DNA of 64,000 nucleotides from Pseudomonas neuropathica (GCF_015461835.1 NZ_JACOPX010000008.1:248001-312000); one strand, 5' to 3'. Positions 40,478-50,480 are shown, numbered from the stretch's first letter. A program made the numbers and translations. Notes: generated by a model not told the origin, from the sequence alone.

Positions 40478-43400
40478 TCAGATTTGCAAGCGTTGCGCGA
40501 GTCCGGCCATGGCCTCGCGCAACGTCTCGCTTGCCACGTCCAGCGGCGCCGCGTGCGTCTCGCGACACGCCTGCTCGAGCGCTACACATGCCGCCACCAC
40601 CCGTGCCGCGCCGACCATCTGCGCCCCACCCTTGATGTGATGCGCCAGCTCGCGCAGCCCTGCGCGATTCTGCTCCTGCTGCAAAACCTGCAGACGTTGC
40701 AGATCGAGGCGCACGCTGTTCAACACTTCCTTGCGCAACTGTTCGATCAAGGCACGATCATCCCCAGCCATTTGCTCCAGCGTGCTCAGGTCGATTTCCG
40801 TCAGCGCGGGCACCTCGCCGGGGTCCAACGTCTTCTCGAAATGACTGGCAGCCGTCAACGCCTGCGCCAGGTCGTGCAAGCGGATCGGTTTGAACAGGCA
40901 TTCGTCCATGCCGGCATTCAGGCAGCGCGTCCTTTCCTCAGCTTGCGCATTGGCGGTAAAGCCGAGGATCAGACAAGGCTTGCGGCCGGCATGCGACTCG
41001 GCATCGCGGATGGCCCGCGCCAGTTGGTAACCGTTGCGCCGCGGCATGTTGCAATCGGTGATCACCACATCGAACGCCTGCGCCCGCCACTGCTTCAGGC
41101 CTTCATCACCGTTCTCGGTGTCGACGGTGCGATGGCCGAGTTCACTCAACTGCCAGCACAACAGCAATCGGTTCACCGGATGATCGTCCACCACCAGAAC
41201 ACTCAGTGAAGCCGTTACCGCAAGCGCTGCTTGCGGAGCACTTGGCGCGCGAGCCAGAGCAGCCAACAACGGCAGTTCAAGACTGACTTCGACGCGTGTG
41301 CCTTCACCCGGTGCACTGTCAAGCCGCAGCGTACCGCCCATCATTTCACAGAGGTTGCGACTGATGACCAGCCCCAGCCCGGAACCACTGCGTGCTGATT
41401 GCGAGTCATGGCTCGCCTGCACGAAAGGGTTGAACAGCCGTCGTCGGTCGTCGGCGTTAATCCCCACCCCGCTGTCTTCAATAAGCACTTTCACACTCAG
41501 GCGTTCCGCCGTCGCGGTGGTCACCGTCAGCCGTAGACTGACCTCGCCCTCCTCGGTGAACTTGATCGCGTTGCTCAACAGATTCGACAGCACTTGTTTG
41601 AAGCGCGTCGGATCAATCAGCACGTCAACGTTGCTGCGGGCATCAAGTTCGATGTGCCACAACAAGCGCTTCTGCCGCGCCAGCCCTTCAAACACCCGAG
41701 ACACCGACACCACCAGCTCGCGCAGGTTGGCGCGTTCGGGGACGAGGGACAGATACCCGGTCTCGATCCGCGCGATGTCGAGAATGTCGCCGATCAACGC
41801 CAGCAACTGTTGCCCTGCGTTGGATGCCACCTGAATCGCCAAGCGATCGGTAACGCCCTCCTCGGCGCGCTTCAAGGCCAGTTCGAGCATGCCGATCAAG
41901 GCGTTCATTGGCGTGCGGATTTCATGGCTCATGGTCGCCAGAAACGTGGTCTTGGCGCGATTGGCATCGTCTGCCGCGTCCTTGGCTTCCTGCAATTGCT
42001 GCAACCATTGCTGGCGCCGGCGAATCTGTTGGCGCTGGAAAACGATCCAGGCCAGCGCAAGCGCCAGCAACACCGCCGCACCGGCAAAACCGAGGAGAAT
42101 CTCGCGACGATGGCGTAACCAATAACTGTCTTCCACCACCACATCGTGGCTCCAGCGCTCCACCAGTTCGTCCATCTGTGGCGGGGCGATGCTCAACAGC
42201 GCCTTGTTCAGGATCGAATGCAATGCCGGCATCTGCGGTGCCGTCGCCAACGCAATGCGCGCCGGTTGATCGCCGATGGTGCCGGTAATGCGCAGACGCT
42301 CACGGTAGTGACGTGCGATCAGAAAGCGCGCCACCAGCAATGAACTCACCGTGGCATCGACCTGCCCCTTGGCAATCAACGCCATGCCTTCAGCGGGACT
42401 TTTGACTTCGACCAGACGGATTCGCGGCACGCGGCTCAACAGGTAAGCACGTAACGGATGGCCGCGATAAATCGCCAGCCGTTTATCGGCCAGATCATCG
42501 AGGTTGAGCGGTCCCTGCGCGGTGATTGCGCTGACCAGCACAAACGGATTATTCAGGTAGGCGCGGGTAAACTGCAGTTCGGCTTCGCGCTCGCTGCTCG
42601 GTGTCACCACCGGCAATACATCCAGCTCACCGGCCTTGAGCTGTTCGATCTGCCGATCCAGCGACGCCCCGCGCACGATCTCGAAGTTCAACCCGCTGCG
42701 CTGGCTGATCAGACTCAGCAGTTGCGCCGACAGTCCGCTGAAACGGCCATCGGCATCAAAAAATGTCAGCGGCGCGAAATCTTCGATGGCTCCGACCCGG
42801 ACAACTGGATGCTGGTCCAGCCACTCCTGCTCATTCGCACTGAGCTGCACCCGCGACTGTTCAGCCATATCGGCGAGGCCGACGCTCCAGCGTAGCTCGA
42901 TGCGCTGGCGCCGCTCCATGGGGATGGCCGTCAATGCCTTGTCGACGATGCGTTTGAGGCGCCCATCGCTGCGCAACAGCGCGAAGCCGAACGAATTAGC
43001 GTCCAGCCCGGCCGGACCGGCCAATTGCAGGTCGTTACGATAATTGGTGTTGATCAGGTAGTTGGCACTGATGAAGTCGCCCAGATAAACATCGTCCGCG
43101 CCGAAGGCCACCGCACCGAGCGCATCCATCGCCGACGGGTAACGCTGCACACTTGCCCGGGGATAAAACGCCTGCACGCTGGCCAGAGGCAGATAGTCCT
43201 CGACCATGGCCAGGCGCTTGCCGGCCAGATCGGTGGGCAATTGTTCATCGAGTCGAGTCACCAGCATCGGCTGATCTTCGGCGTAGGCACGAGACAGGAT
43301 GAGGGCCGGGTCGGCGGCTTCAAAACTGTTGGAGGTCCCCAGCAGATCGAGATCGCCGTTTCTGAGTGCCGCCATCACGGCATCGCGGTTGGCGAAACGG

Positions 43401-43696
43401 CGGACTTCGATGCGCACGCCGAGCAACTGCCCCAGCAGGTCGGCGTAATCGGCAGTCAGCCCTTCGAGTTCCTGTTGATTACGGGTGATCTCGAACGGCG
43501 GGTAATCCGGCCCGGAAATGCCCATGCGCAACACCGGGTGCTGACGCAGCCATTGCCGGTCCTGTTCATCCAGGCGCAGCTGGACATTTTCCAGTCCGGT
43601 ACGGGTCAGCACTTGCAGCACCTGCGGCGTGTCGCTTGCCCAACAGGTGGTCATCAGCGCCAGCCACAGCCAGACAATCCGGCGCCCCTGCCTCAT
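40478..43696 (-). CDS. BvgS/RocS-type hybrid sensor kinase 1 (no PAS)
   Basis: A 1072-residue unorthodox kinase. After the signal sequence come two periplasmic SBP_bac_3 domains (about 45-275 and 290-515), one membrane helix (about 533-553), a HisKA domain with His591 in [10 protein letters not shown], an HATPase with GSGLGLVIS, a receiver with Asp881 (VVITDCNMP) and an Hpt domain with His1019 (ELAHHIKGG). The four-step phosphorelay is therefore intact. Unlike paralogue 2 it has no PAS unit before HisKA. It ends a two-gene unit with its response regulator, 10 bp upstream. Confidence 0.93.
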   Translation of the reverse strand: MRQGRRIVWLWLALMTTCWASDTPQVLQVLTRTGLENVQLRLDEQDRQWLRQHPVLRMGISGPDYPPFEITRNQQELEGLTADYADLLGQLLGVRIEVRRFANRDAVMAALRNGDLDLLGTSNSFEAADPALILSRAYAEDQPMLVTRLDEQLPTDLAGKRLAMVEDYLPLASVQAFYPRASVQRYPSAMDALGAVAFGADDVYLGDFISANYLINTNYRNDLQLAGPAGLDANSFGFALLRSDGRLKRIVDKALTAIPMERRQRIELRWSVGLADMAEQSRVQLSANEQEWLDQHPVVRVGAIEDFAPLTFFDADGRFSGLSAQLLSLISQRSGLNFEIVRGASLDRQIEQLKAGELDVLPVVTPSSEREAELQFTRAYLNNPFVLVSAITAQGPLNLDDLADKRLAIYRGHPLRAYLLSRVPRIRLVEVKSPAEGMALIAKGQVDATVSSLLVARFLIARHYRERLRITGTIGDQPARIALATAPQMPALHSILNKALLSIAPPQMDELVERWSHDVVVEDSYWLRHRREILLGFAGAAVLLALALAWIVFQRQQIRRRQQWLQQLQEAKDAADDANRAKTTFLATMSHEIRTPMNALIGMLELALKRAEEGVTDRLAIQVASNAGQQLLALIGDILDIARIETGYLSLVPERANLRELVVSVSRVFEGLARQKRLLWHIELDARSNVDVLIDPTRFKQVLSNLLSNAIKFTEEGEVSLRLTVTTATAERLSVKVLIEDSGVGINADDRRRLFNPFVQASHDSQSARSGSGLGLVISRNLCEMMGGTLRLDSAPGEGTRVEVSLELPLLAALARAPSAPQAALAVTASLSVLVVDDHPVNRLLLCWQLSELGHRTVDTENGDEGLKQWRAQAFDVVITDCNMPRRNGYQLARAIRDAESHAGRKPCLILGFTANAQAEERTRCLNAGMDECLFKPIRLHDLAQALTAASHFEKTLDPGEVPALTEIDLSTLEQMAGDDRALIEQLRKEVLNSVRLDLQRLQVLQQEQNRAGLRELAHHIKGGAQMVGAARVVAACVALEQACRETHAAPLDVASETLREAMAGLAQRLQI

Positions 43697-43706
43697 GTCT
43701 GTCCGC

Positions 43707-44333
43707 TCAGATCACATGATTGCGCTTGGCGAAATCGCGCAAGTGTACCGCTGAGTTCACCCCGAGTTTTTTCATCAGACGGGTCTTATAGGTGCTGACG
43801 GTTTTGTGACTCAGGTGCATGTCCTCAGCGATCGCCTTGTTGGACTTGCCCCGCCCCAGTCGCGCGAAAATGCTCAACTCTCGGTCGGAGAGCTGCTCGA
43901 TCATCTGTTTTTCCGTGATCTGTACGGCATTCAGCGTACTGAAATGGTCCGGGAGCGCAGAGAAAAAGGTATGCCCCGACACCACCGCCCGGATGGCATT
44001 GCGCAACTGCTCCAGCTGATTGGTTTTGGTCACGTAGGCCATGGCCCCGGCGCGCACACAGCGTTCCTGATAGAACATCGGCTCGTGTGTACTGAACACC
44101 AGCACTCGGCAATGAAGATCATTGGCCTTGATCCGGGCCAGCACCTCCAGCCCGTCGAGCACTGGCAGATTCAGGTCGAGGATCACCAATTGAGGCTTGT
44201 GTTCACGAATAAGCGAGATCACCTCGTTGCCTTGGGACGCCTCGTATATCTGCTTGAATCCTTCGGCTTGCAACACGATCCGGATGGCAGCACGCACCAC
44301 CGGATGATCGTCGACGATCAGCGCTAACTTCAT
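43707..44333 (-). CDS. BvgA/RocA-type LuxR-family response regulator 1
   Basis: A 208-residue response regulator: receiver with phospho-acceptor Asp54 in [13 protein letters not shown] and a C-terminal LuxR helix-turn-helix ([20 protein letters not shown]). Its recognition region is almost the same as in regulator 2 and resembles BvgA, including the DFAKRN tail, so both should bind the same DNA. A GTG two codons upstream is possible, but ATG at 44333 has GGGAG in the right place. It is the likely final acceptor for kinase 1. No TAGGA-type box is found in its own upstream gap. Confidence 0.93.
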   Translation of the reverse strand: MKLALIVDDHPVVRAAIRIVLQAEGFKQIYEASQGNEVISLIREHKPQLVILDLNLPVLDGLEVLARIKANDLHCRVLVFSTHEPMFYQERCVRAGAMAYVTKTNQLEQLRNAIRAVVSGHTFFSALPDHFSTLNAVQITEKQMIEQLSDRELSIFARLGRGKSNKAIAEDMHLSHKTVSTYKTRLMKKLGVNSAVHLRDFAKRNHVI

Positions 44334-44435
44334 GGCCACTCCCGGTGCAAAGACTGACGGTCAGGCCACCGATGGGGGCTGATCCAGACTCAGTGGCTGC
44401 ACAGGGACTGTTGCATGGAACGGGGAGCAAAGCAC

Positions 44436-44451
44436 CTGTCAGGTCTGACAG
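44436..44451. promoter_or_regulatory. 16-bp palindrome upstream of response regulator 1
   Basis: CTGTCAGGTCTGACAG: two 7-bp arms, CTGTCAG and CTGACAG, around GT. It lies 103 bp upstream of the start codon and 18 bp after the pseudo-receiver stop. It may be an operator; the arms are too close for a good terminator hairpin. Confidence 0.4.
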
Positions 44452-44468
44452 TTGCGGCCGGGGACTTT

Positions 44469-44912
44469 TTATGCATGCGCAACGTACTGCATCACCGGGT
44501 GTGGCTTGTGAGCGACCGGTTTACCTGGCTTTGCGGGCACATCGACCAGCGCCATCAACTGACTGATCGACTGCTTTGAAGGCAACATCAAATGACTGAT
44601 CTGCACATTCTCCTGAGCGAACCCCGAGGTCTGTTGCAACGGCGCCGTGCCTTCGTTGTAGATCAACGCCTGACGAATCTGCGGGTTATCAAGGAAAAAC
44701 CCCAGCAGATCCAGCGAACGCGCCGCCAGCTCGGCGTTGATGACCACCACATCGAACGGCTCACAACCGTAGTCCACCAGCGTCAACAGTTCAGTGAGGC
44801 TTTGCACCGGGGCCACGCGGTAGTAATCGAGGCTGTTGAACAGACGCTCGATTTTCATCCGATGGAAATGCTGCGAGTCTGCAATCAGGATGCGCAGGGC
44901 TTTATTGATCAT
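44469..44912 (-). CDS. Stand-alone pseudo-receiver 1 (Asn at the phosphorylation site)
   Basis: A 147-residue protein with a receiver-like fold: RILIADSQHFHRMKIERLF at the N-terminus and strand 3 reading PFDVVVINAEL. The phospho-acceptor Asp is replaced by Asn, so phosphorylation is not expected. No output domain follows. MINKALRIL at 44912 is set by GGGAG seven bases upstream. It resembles pseudo-receiver 2 (shared RILIAD and INA motifs). One TAGGA-type box lies upstream in its 89-bp gap from the EAL gene. Function unknown; a decoy or adaptor role is inference. Confidence 0.75.
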   Translation of the reverse strand: MINKALRILIADSQHFHRMKIERLFNSLDYYRVAPVQSLTELLTLVDYGCEPFDVVVINAELAARSLDLLGFFLDNPQIRQALIYNEGTAPLQQTSGFAQENVQISHLMLPSKQSISQLMALVDVPAKPGKPVAHKPHPVMQYVAHA

Positions 44913-44978
44913 GTTCAATCTCCCGGTGTCACGGTTTCTGGGTGCGGCAAGACTACGCAAGCCACACGACAGGTTCTG

Positions 44979-44992
44979 TAGGACTTTTCCTA
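44979..44992. promoter_or_regulatory. BvgA-like box upstream of pseudo-receiver 1
   Basis: TAGGACT/TTTCCTA, two inverted heptads, 66 bp before the start codon. The right heptad is a perfect match to the general BvgA heptad pattern. Confidence 0.75.
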
Positions 44993-45001
44993 AAAGAAGG
45001 T

Positions 45002-46312
45002 TCACTTATCCGAGTCACGCCGATCACCGTGCTGCTGCAACCAAAGCAACAAATCAGCCCCCGACATCGGCCGCGCATACCAATAGCCCTGCCCTTGGGA
45101 ACAGCCCAATGCCAACAGTTCACGGCGCTGTGCATCGGTCTCGATCCCTTCGATCACCACGCTCATGCCGAGGGTTTCTCCCAACGCCAGCGTGCTGCTG
45201 ATCGCCGCCCGGCATCGCGGTTCGTGCTCAAGATTGCGGATGAATTCGGCGTCGAGCTTGATCTCGTTGAACGGCAACTGACACAAGCGCTGCAAAGATG
45301 AGAAGCCGGCGCCGAAGTCATCGATCGATAGACGACAGCCCATCATTCGCAGGCGGACGAGGCTTTCCAGGCTAGTGGCCGGGGCCTCGAGCAGGCCGCT
45401 TTCGGTCAATTCGAATGTAAGGCCCGAGCCACAAGCGCCCTGCTCCGCAAGCAGGCTTTTCAGCGTGGCGGTGAGCTGAGCATTGGCCAATTGAACAGCC
45501 TGCAGATTGAACGCAACATTCAGGGTAACCCCCTGCGCGTGGGCACTTCGTTGTACACCCAGTGCCTGCTCGATCTGCGTGAACAGCAATTCGTCGAGCA
45601 ACCCGCAACGCTCCAGCACAGGCATGAACAGCGCGGGTGAAAGGATGCCGTGAATCGGGTGAAGCCAGCGGCATAGCACCTCTACGCCACAGACCTCACC
45701 GGTCTGCAGGTTGAATTTGGGCTGATACCAGGCCTGCAATTGCTGCTGCGCCAACGCCTGGCGAACCGCCGCCTCACTGGCCAGCGTCACGGCAGCGGTC
45801 GTTGGCTGTGCCAGAGCGGGTCTGTCGAGGTATTTGTCCAGCAGATTCGCCAGTACCTGAACATGCAGCGGCTTGCCCACATCGCCCAGCAGATCGAGGC
45901 CAAGCAACGCCACCATCTGATGCACCGCACGACGCAGGTCTGCCGACAGCGAACTACTGATGATCACCGACTTGACCTGCCCCGAGGCCCCCACCCGCTG
46001 CAGAAACTCCAGCCCGTCCATCCCCTCCATCTGCAAATCGCACAGGGCGACATCGACGGTGCCGACTTCCTGCAAGAGCGCCAGCGCCTGAGCTCCGTCA
46101 CTGGCCTCGAAGATTTCGCGACAACCCAGCGTACGCAGCATGTTGACCGCCACCGAGCGCTGGAACGCATGGTCTTCCAACACCAACACACGCAGCGGCA
46201 GAGCAGGCACGGCGATTGAGTCGTCGATGCCGGGAGCACGCTGTGTCGTGGCCAATCGCGTATTCGACTCGCCAGCAGAGGTCTCAACGGTTGTGGGATT
46301 GTTCCTGAACAT
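45002..46312 (-). CDS. Receiver-EAL c-di-GMP phosphodiesterase 1 (RocR/BvgR-like)
   Basis: A 436-residue protein with an N-terminal receiver (VLVLEDHAFQRS, phospho-Asp in VALCDLQMEGMDG) and a C-terminal EAL domain (about residues 185-425). The EAL signature reads EVLCRW, but the other motifs (FELTESG, DDFGAGFSSL, IKLDAEFI, VIEGIET) are present, so phosphodiesterase activity is plausible. The layout is that of RocR, partner of RocS/RocA in P. aeruginosa. MFRNNPTT at 46312 has a good GGAG site. It overlaps the upstream pseudo-receiver 2 by 29 bp. Confidence 0.88.
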   Translation of the reverse strand: MFRNNPTTVETSAGESNTRLATTQRAPGIDDSIAVPALPLRVLVLEDHAFQRSVAVNMLRTLGCREIFEASDGAQALALLQEVGTVDVALCDLQMEGMDGLEFLQRVGASGQVKSVIISSSLSADLRRAVHQMVALLGLDLLGDVGKPLHVQVLANLLDKYLDRPALAQPTTAAVTLASEAAVRQALAQQQLQAWYQPKFNLQTGEVCGVEVLCRWLHPIHGILSPALFMPVLERCGLLDELLFTQIEQALGVQRSAHAQGVTLNVAFNLQAVQLANAQLTATLKSLLAEQGACGSGLTFELTESGLLEAPATSLESLVRLRMMGCRLSIDDFGAGFSSLQRLCQLPFNEIKLDAEFIRNLEHEPRCRAAISSTLALGETLGMSVVIEGIETDAQRRELLALGCSQGQGYWYARPMSGADLLLWLQQHGDRRDSDK

Positions 46313-46694
46313 CGAGGTGCTCCAGCAAAGGGCCAAGGGTTTGCCGGTCCGGGGTACGGATCAGCATCAACTGTCGTCGGTGGTTGGCAAAAATTGTCTG
46401 AGCCTGCGGCTGGCCGCGAACGGTGTCATGAATCACGCCGTGGCGAATCTGTGCATTGCTTGCAAAGAACCGCACCCAATCCACGCCAGCGGCGGCGATC
46501 AACCCAGCGTTGATGATCATCAGGTCAAAGTGCTGGAAGGGCTCGCTGGAGTAATGGGTCACGCCCAACAGCTCACGAAAGGAGTGCACCCGCGTCAGTT
46601 CGCGACAGCCCAGTTCTTTAAAGGTCTTGCTGATTCGGGCGTGCAACGCAGGCTGCTCGTCGGCAATCAGAATTCGCCAGCTTTTGTAGGACAT
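46284..46694 (-). CDS. Stand-alone pseudo-receiver 2 (Asn at the phosphorylation site)
   Basis: A 136-residue receiver-like protein. The N-terminus WRILIADEQPALHARI carries the acidic pair, but strand 3 ends FDLMIINAGL, with Asn for Asp as in pseudo-receiver 1. It is encoded just upstream of the receiver-EAL gene with a 29-bp overlap, which suggests coupled synthesis and perhaps a physical partnership. A weak ribosome site precedes MSYKSWRIL at 46694. A diverged TAGGA-type box lies 80 bp upstream. Confidence 0.72.
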   Translation of the reverse strand: MSYKSWRILIADEQPALHARISKTFKELGCRELTRVHSFRELLGVTHYSSEPFQHFDLMIINAGLIAAAGVDWVRFFASNAQIRHGVIHDTVRGQPQAQTIFANHRRQLMLIRTPDRQTLGPLLEHLDVQEQSHNR

Positions 46695-46773
46695 TGGTTT
46701 CGACAGAGGTAGAAAAGGTCGCCGCTCGCGGCGTAAGAGGCGACACACTAGGCAAAACAGTCGTCAAAGCATG

Positions 46774-46787
46774 TAGGACGAGTCTGA
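46774..46787. promoter_or_regulatory. Weak BvgA-like box upstream of pseudo-receiver 2
   Basis: TAGGACG/AGTCTGA: the left heptad is conserved in the first five bases, the right in five of seven. It is the least convincing copy. Confidence 0.45.
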
Positions 46788-46827
46788 AAAAATACCAAGA
46801 AATCTCCGACGCCCTTTGAAGAACAAC

Positions 46828-46852
46828 GCCACGTCGGAAGATCCGACGTGGC
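46828..46852 (-). terminator. Terminator of the autotransporter gene
   Basis: GCCACGTCGGA and TCCGACGTGGC form a perfect 11-bp stem with a 3-base loop; on the minus strand it is followed by GTTGTTCTT. Confidence 0.75.
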
Positions 46853-46860
46853 AACCCGCC

Positions 46861-49053
46861 TCACCAAAGGTAGCGATACCCCAGGCTCACTCCGAATGGC
46901 TGTTCGATGCCATTGCCCTTGGCGTACTCGGCATCCAGCGATATCTTGCTTTTCTCACTGACCTGCAATACGCCGCCGAAGCCGAGTTCGACGCGGTTGC
47001 CCGGCAGCTCGGCATCGAGTTTGTTGCCATTGACGCTGACCTTGCTACTGCCGGCATGCTCGGTGATGTACGACGCTTTGACATACGGCTGGGCCTTCAT
47101 GCCATTGCTTAGCTCCAGGCTGCGACCGAACAGCGAACCGACACGGCTTTGCAGTGAATCCAGATCATCGGACTTGACGCGCAGACCGTTGCTGGCGGTG
47201 TAACTAGCCCCTTGGGTGCGGGTCGCAGTGATTTCCAGTTGCGGCTCGACGAACCAGCCATCCTTCAGATTGATGCGCTTGCCAACCTCGATATCAGCAC
47301 CGACACCATTAGTGCTGTAGGAACCTTTTACCGCTTGCCCCAGATTGTTCGGCGTTTTGATGTCCGTATCGAAACGGCTGTACTTCAAGACGCTGTCAAC
47401 GTAGACGCCATTGTCATTGAGGTAGGTGGCGTAAATGCCGAACATGCGGCTGTCGATATCGCCCGACGCCCCTTCGCCGAAACCCAGATCGGAACGCGCA
47501 GTACCGACCATGCCACCGACATAAATCTTGCCGCTGTCCACTGCGAAAGCCTTGTCGGCACCGATTTCCAGACCGCTGACGTCCTGGGAATAGGCGCGGC
47601 TGGAATGCTCGCTGACATCGAAACGCTTGCCGATGGCGCGGGTCCACAGACCACCGTCATCCTCGCCCATGCGCAACTCGCCGAGGCGCTTGACCAAAGC
47701 GTTCATCTGCGCGTTCCACAGGCTGGCGCCGGCGGTGTGCGCGGCAATGGCGGCGTTGGCCCCTTTGGACAGGTTTTCCGGCGCCGGGTCGATCGGGCGC
47801 GGTGGCGGCGTCACAGGGCTAACCGGATCCACGGGATTGACCGGATCAACTGGCGTCACTGGATCCACCGGATTGCCGGGATCAACTGGCGTTACCGGAT
47901 CCACCGGATTGCCGGGATCAACTGGCGTTACCGGATCAACCGGAATCGCTCCCCCGCTCGCCAGTACCCAGTCATCACCCTGTTGGCGCAAGGTATAGCG
48001 GAATGCACCCGCATCGACGTGGCCGCCATACAGGGCGAATTTCGCGCTGCCGCCGTTCGTATCGACCAACAGCAAGCGGCCATCGGAGGTCGTCGGTTCA
48101 TTACCGCTATCGCCGACGATCAGCGTGTGATTACCACTGGCCATGCCGGCGCCTTGCACGATCAGCAAATCATCACGCTGATTGGCGATATCGGTATTCA
48201 TCAAAATGCTGCCGCTACCGGCAAGAGCATTGACCGTAAGCGTCTTGAACGTACCGTCGCTGCCCGGCGCGAACGCCAGACGCCCGCCATTGAGGGTCAG
48301 CGAGTCCACCGTGTTCACGCCGTTCTCCATGACATTCACCGTGCCACCTGCGTCTGCTACCAAGCCGCTGGCACGGGCGCCCGTGTAGAGATTGACCTGA
48401 CCGCCATTGCTGACCGTGCTGTTGTTGGCCGTGCCGGTGTCGTAAACACTTTGCGTACCGCCTAGAACGCGCGTGTCGTTGGCCACCGCCCCACCGAGCA
48501 AGCCGCGGCGCAGGGTTTGCTCACCGCCAGCTCCAATCACGCTGCCGTTGGCCACCGCCATATTGATCAGGTTTTGTGTGCCGCCGGCGCCGACCTGGCT
48601 ATCGTTGGCAATCGCCATGACATCCAGCGTCTGTACGCTGCCCGCATTGATCAGCGTGCGGTTGGCCGTGGAACGCGTGACGGTCTGCTGACTGGCATTG
48701 AGTACGGTGTCATTGGCGATTCCGCTGGTGCCCACCAGTTGTGTGCCGCCGTTATTGACCACCGTGCCATGACTGACGCCACTGGAAACGTTCTGTGTCG
48801 CACCGTCCACCACGGTGTCGTAGGTCACACCGTTCTGAAATACGCTCTGCGTCCCACTACCGCTGACCGTGGTGCGATGGGCTGTGCCGTTGGTTCCGAT
48901 CGATTGAAGGCCTGTGGTGACGCTTTCGTCATAAATCACCGCCCCGCCATTGACTAAGGGGGTATAGGCACTGGCATGCAGTGGCAGCAAAAACGCAACG
49001 GCGACGGCAACGGCGACAGGGTGGCGCTGGAACAACGGGGAACAGGTTTTCAT
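46861..49053 (-). CDS. Pertactin/AIDA-like autotransporter adhesin
   Basis: A 730-residue type Va autotransporter. A signal peptide (cleavage near SAYTP, residue 30) is followed by a passenger (about 30-370) built of short Asn/Gly-rich repeats of the AIDA type (NGGTQ, ANDT, AGGTQN), then a proline-rich linker of repeated [12 protein letters not shown] units (about 370-430), and a C-terminal beta-barrel (about 470-730) ending in YRYLW with an aromatic final residue. It should sit in the outer membrane with the passenger exposed. Two TAGGA-type boxes lie upstream. Confidence 0.92.
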   Translation of the reverse strand: MKTCSPLFQRHPVAVAVAVAFLLPLHASAYTPLVNGGAVIYDESVTTGLQSIGTNGTAHRTTVSGSGTQSVFQNGVTYDTVVDGATQNVSSGVSHGTVVNNGGTQLVGTSGIANDTVLNASQQTVTRSTANRTLINAGSVQTLDVMAIANDSQVGAGGTQNLINMAVANGSVIGAGGEQTLRRGLLGGAVANDTRVLGGTQSVYDTGTANNSTVSNGGQVNLYTGARASGLVADAGGTVNVMENGVNTVDSLTLNGGRLAFAPGSDGTFKTLTVNALAGSGSILMNTDIANQRDDLLIVQGAGMASGNHTLIVGDSGNEPTTSDGRLLLVDTNGGSAKFALYGGHVDAGAFRYTLRQQGDDWVLASGGAIPVDPVTPVDPGNPVDPVTPVDPGNPVDPVTPVDPVNPVDPVSPVTPPPRPIDPAPENLSKGANAAIAAHTAGASLWNAQMNALVKRLGELRMGEDDGGLWTRAIGKRFDVSEHSSRAYSQDVSGLEIGADKAFAVDSGKIYVGGMVGTARSDLGFGEGASGDIDSRMFGIYATYLNDNGVYVDSVLKYSRFDTDIKTPNNLGQAVKGSYSTNGVGADIEVGKRINLKDGWFVEPQLEITATRTQGASYTASNGLRVKSDDLDSLQSRVGSLFGRSLELSNGMKAQPYVKASYITEHAGSSKVSVNGNKLDAELPGNRVELGFGGVLQVSEKSKISLDAEYAKGNGIEQPFGVSLGYRYLW
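47843..47946. repeat. 36-bp tandem repeats in the autotransporter linker
   Basis: Almost three tandem 36-bp units, each coding for a 12-residue [12 protein letters not shown] block. Units 1 and 2 (47843-47878, 47879-47914) differ at two positions; the third is partial. Such arrays can change copy number by slippage. Confidence 0.85.
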
Positions 49054-49174
49054 CAACAGAACCTCACGTGCGCCCTCTTGGGCAACGGCGTAAATCGAGT
49101 TGAGTCAGAACCTTGAGGGAACCGGTTCGCACTCGGGGAACCGGTAATTTAGAGAAGCGAAGGGATTTTCTGAG

Positions 49175-49188
49175 TAGGATTTTTCCTT
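49175..49188. promoter_or_regulatory. BvgA-like box 1 upstream of the autotransporter
   Basis: TAGGATT/TTTCCTT, 121 bp before the start codon. It is one of a pair 21 bp apart. Confidence 0.7.
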
Positions 49189-49195
49189 GTCTTTG

Positions 49196-49209
49196 TAGGA
49201 AATTTCCCA
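49196..49209. promoter_or_regulatory. BvgA-like box 2 upstream of the autotransporter
   Basis: TAGGAAA/TTTCCCA, a 13-of-14 match to the inverted-heptad pattern. It lies 21 bp (two helical turns) from box 1. Confidence 0.78.
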
Positions 49210-49244
49210 AGAGCATTGATCGGTATTGACCCATGCTCAGATGC

Positions 49245-49273
49245 AAGAAAGCGAGCCCGTTGCAGGCTCGCTT
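49245..49273 (-). terminator. Terminator of the lipoprotein operon
   Basis: On the minus strand AGCGAGCC and GGCTCGCT form a stem around TGCAACG, followed by TTCTTG. It lies 10 bp after the OmpA-family stop. Confidence 0.75.
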
Positions 49274-49282
49274 GATCGGTCA

Positions 49283-50056
49283 TCAGCCGCGTGCACCGAC
49301 CACGCTTGAACCGTAAGAGATGATGACCTCCACCCGACGGTTGAGCTGACGGGAGCGGGCATTGCCGTTATCGGCAATCGGAAATTGCTTGCCGTAGCCT
49401 TTGGTGATCAGCCGATCAGCGCCGATGCCCATTTGCTTGAGCGCGAAAGCCACGGCGTCTGCGCGCCGCTCCGACAGACGCTGATTGAAATCGTCACCGC
49501 CGACATCGTCGGTAAACCCTTCGATGCGCACCTTGCGTTCAGGGTTGGCCGCCAGATACTGCGCCAGTTGTTCGAAGTTGCGCTGGCTGCCGTACTTGAG
49601 ATCGGCCTTGCCGGTGTCGAACAACACGTCGCCGAAGGTCACGACTTCCCCGCGCTGGGTTTTCTGCGCTTTCATCGCTTGCAGCGCCTTGAGCTGCTGA
49701 GTGCGCACGTCGAGTTGCACCTGAGTACGCTCGGCGTCGATTTTCTTCAGACCCGCCTCGGCCTGGCGGCCGGCAATGGTCTGCTCGGCCAGGGCGATTT
49801 TCTGGCTGGCCAGATAGGCCAATTGATCGACTTGCGGTGCCTGACGGTCCTTCTGCGACGCCTGGTCGGCTGCGTTCAACGCCGTAAAGGCAGACTTGGT
49901 TTCAATAGCTGCGAGGGTGTTGGCTTCCGGCTTGTTTTGCAGCGCCGCGAACTGTTCGCGGGCTTGCAGCAGTTGCGGGTTTTCAGGCGGCGTGGCGCAA
50001 CCGGCCAGTGTCAGAGCGATCAGCGAAGCGATGGGCAACAGTTTGAAATTCGACAT
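49283..50056 (-). CDS. OmpA-family lipoprotein with N-terminal DUF4398
   Basis: A 257-residue outer-membrane lipoprotein. The lipobox is ALTLAGCA (Cys about residue 19). A helical DUF4398-like part (about 25-120) has coiled-coil character. The OmpA-like peptidoglycan-binding domain spans about 140-250, with VLFDTGKADL, IEGFTDDVGGDDFNQRLSE and SRQLNRRVEVI. It would anchor the outer membrane to peptidoglycan. It lies 10 bp after its operon partner. The genuine start is MSNFKLLPIA at 50056. Confidence 0.88.
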   Translation of the reverse strand: MSNFKLLPIASLIALTLAGCATPPENPQLLQAREQFAALQNKPEANTLAAIETKSAFTALNAADQASQKDRQAPQVDQLAYLASQKIALAEQTIAGRQAEAGLKKIDAERTQVQLDVRTQQLKALQAMKAQKTQRGEVVTFGDVLFDTGKADLKYGSQRNFEQLAQYLAANPERKVRIEGFTDDVGGDDFNQRLSERRADAVAFALKQMGIGADRLITKGYGKQFPIADNGNARSRQLNRRVEVIISYGSSVVGARG

Positions 50057-50066
50057 GAACAAGTCC

Positions 50067-50480
50067 TTATTGAGCGCTGGCTGGCGGATTGAAACCGGTG
50101 ACCGGGTCTTGCAGCATTTCCTGCTTGAGCACCTGAATGCCATTGCGCGCGTCAGCCAGTTGTTTCTGCCATTTCACAGCGCGCGATTTACGTTCGGCAA
50201 GGTTGGCATCGGCTTCGATCTGTTCGGCCAACAACTTGGCTTGCGGGTAGTTTTTCTCACCGAGGGCGCGTTCCATCTGGAACATCTTGTCTTGCGCTGC
50301 CTTCATTTCCAAAGGTGCGTATTGGGTTGCTTCGGCCGACACCGCACGGTTGACCGCGTCCTTGGACAAGCTGATCTGTTGCTCTGGCAGCGGCGCGCTG
50401 GCGCAGGCACTCAACGCCGCAGCAACGGCCAGTCCACAGACGGCCAATCGTGCACGGGAAGACATACGTGGAAGGGTCAT
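50067..50480 (-). CDS. DUF4398-domain lipoprotein
   Basis: A 137-residue predicted lipoprotein with lipobox AALSACAS (Cys about residue 25) and a helical DUF4398 domain (about 35-120; PLEMKAAQDKMFQMERAL). A good ribosome site (GGAG) sets the start at MTLPRMSSR. The gene stands 10 bp before the OmpA-like lipoprotein gene, so both are made together; DUF4398/OmpA pairs of this kind are common in Pseudomonas. A TAGGA-type box precedes the pair. Precise function unknown. Confidence 0.83.
   Translation of the reverse strand: MTLPRMSSRARLAVCGLAVAAALSACASAPLPEQQISLSKDAVNRAVSAEATQYAPLEMKAAQDKMFQMERALGEKNYPQAKLLAEQIEADANLAERKSRAVKWQKQLADARNGIQVLKQEMLQDPVTGFNPPASAQ

Noticed and set aside
44436..44451. 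Terminator of pseudo-receiver 1
   Set aside because: The two arms are only 2 bp apart and no T run follows, so a stable terminator hairpin is unlikely.
47843..47946. CRISPR-like array
   Set aside because: The 36-bp units are contiguous, without spacers, and code for the Pro-rich linker.
47212..48465. 417-codon plus-strand open frame with repetitive [13 protein letters not shown] text
   Set aside because: It is the reverse of the Pro-rich repeats of the autotransporter, not a separate gene.
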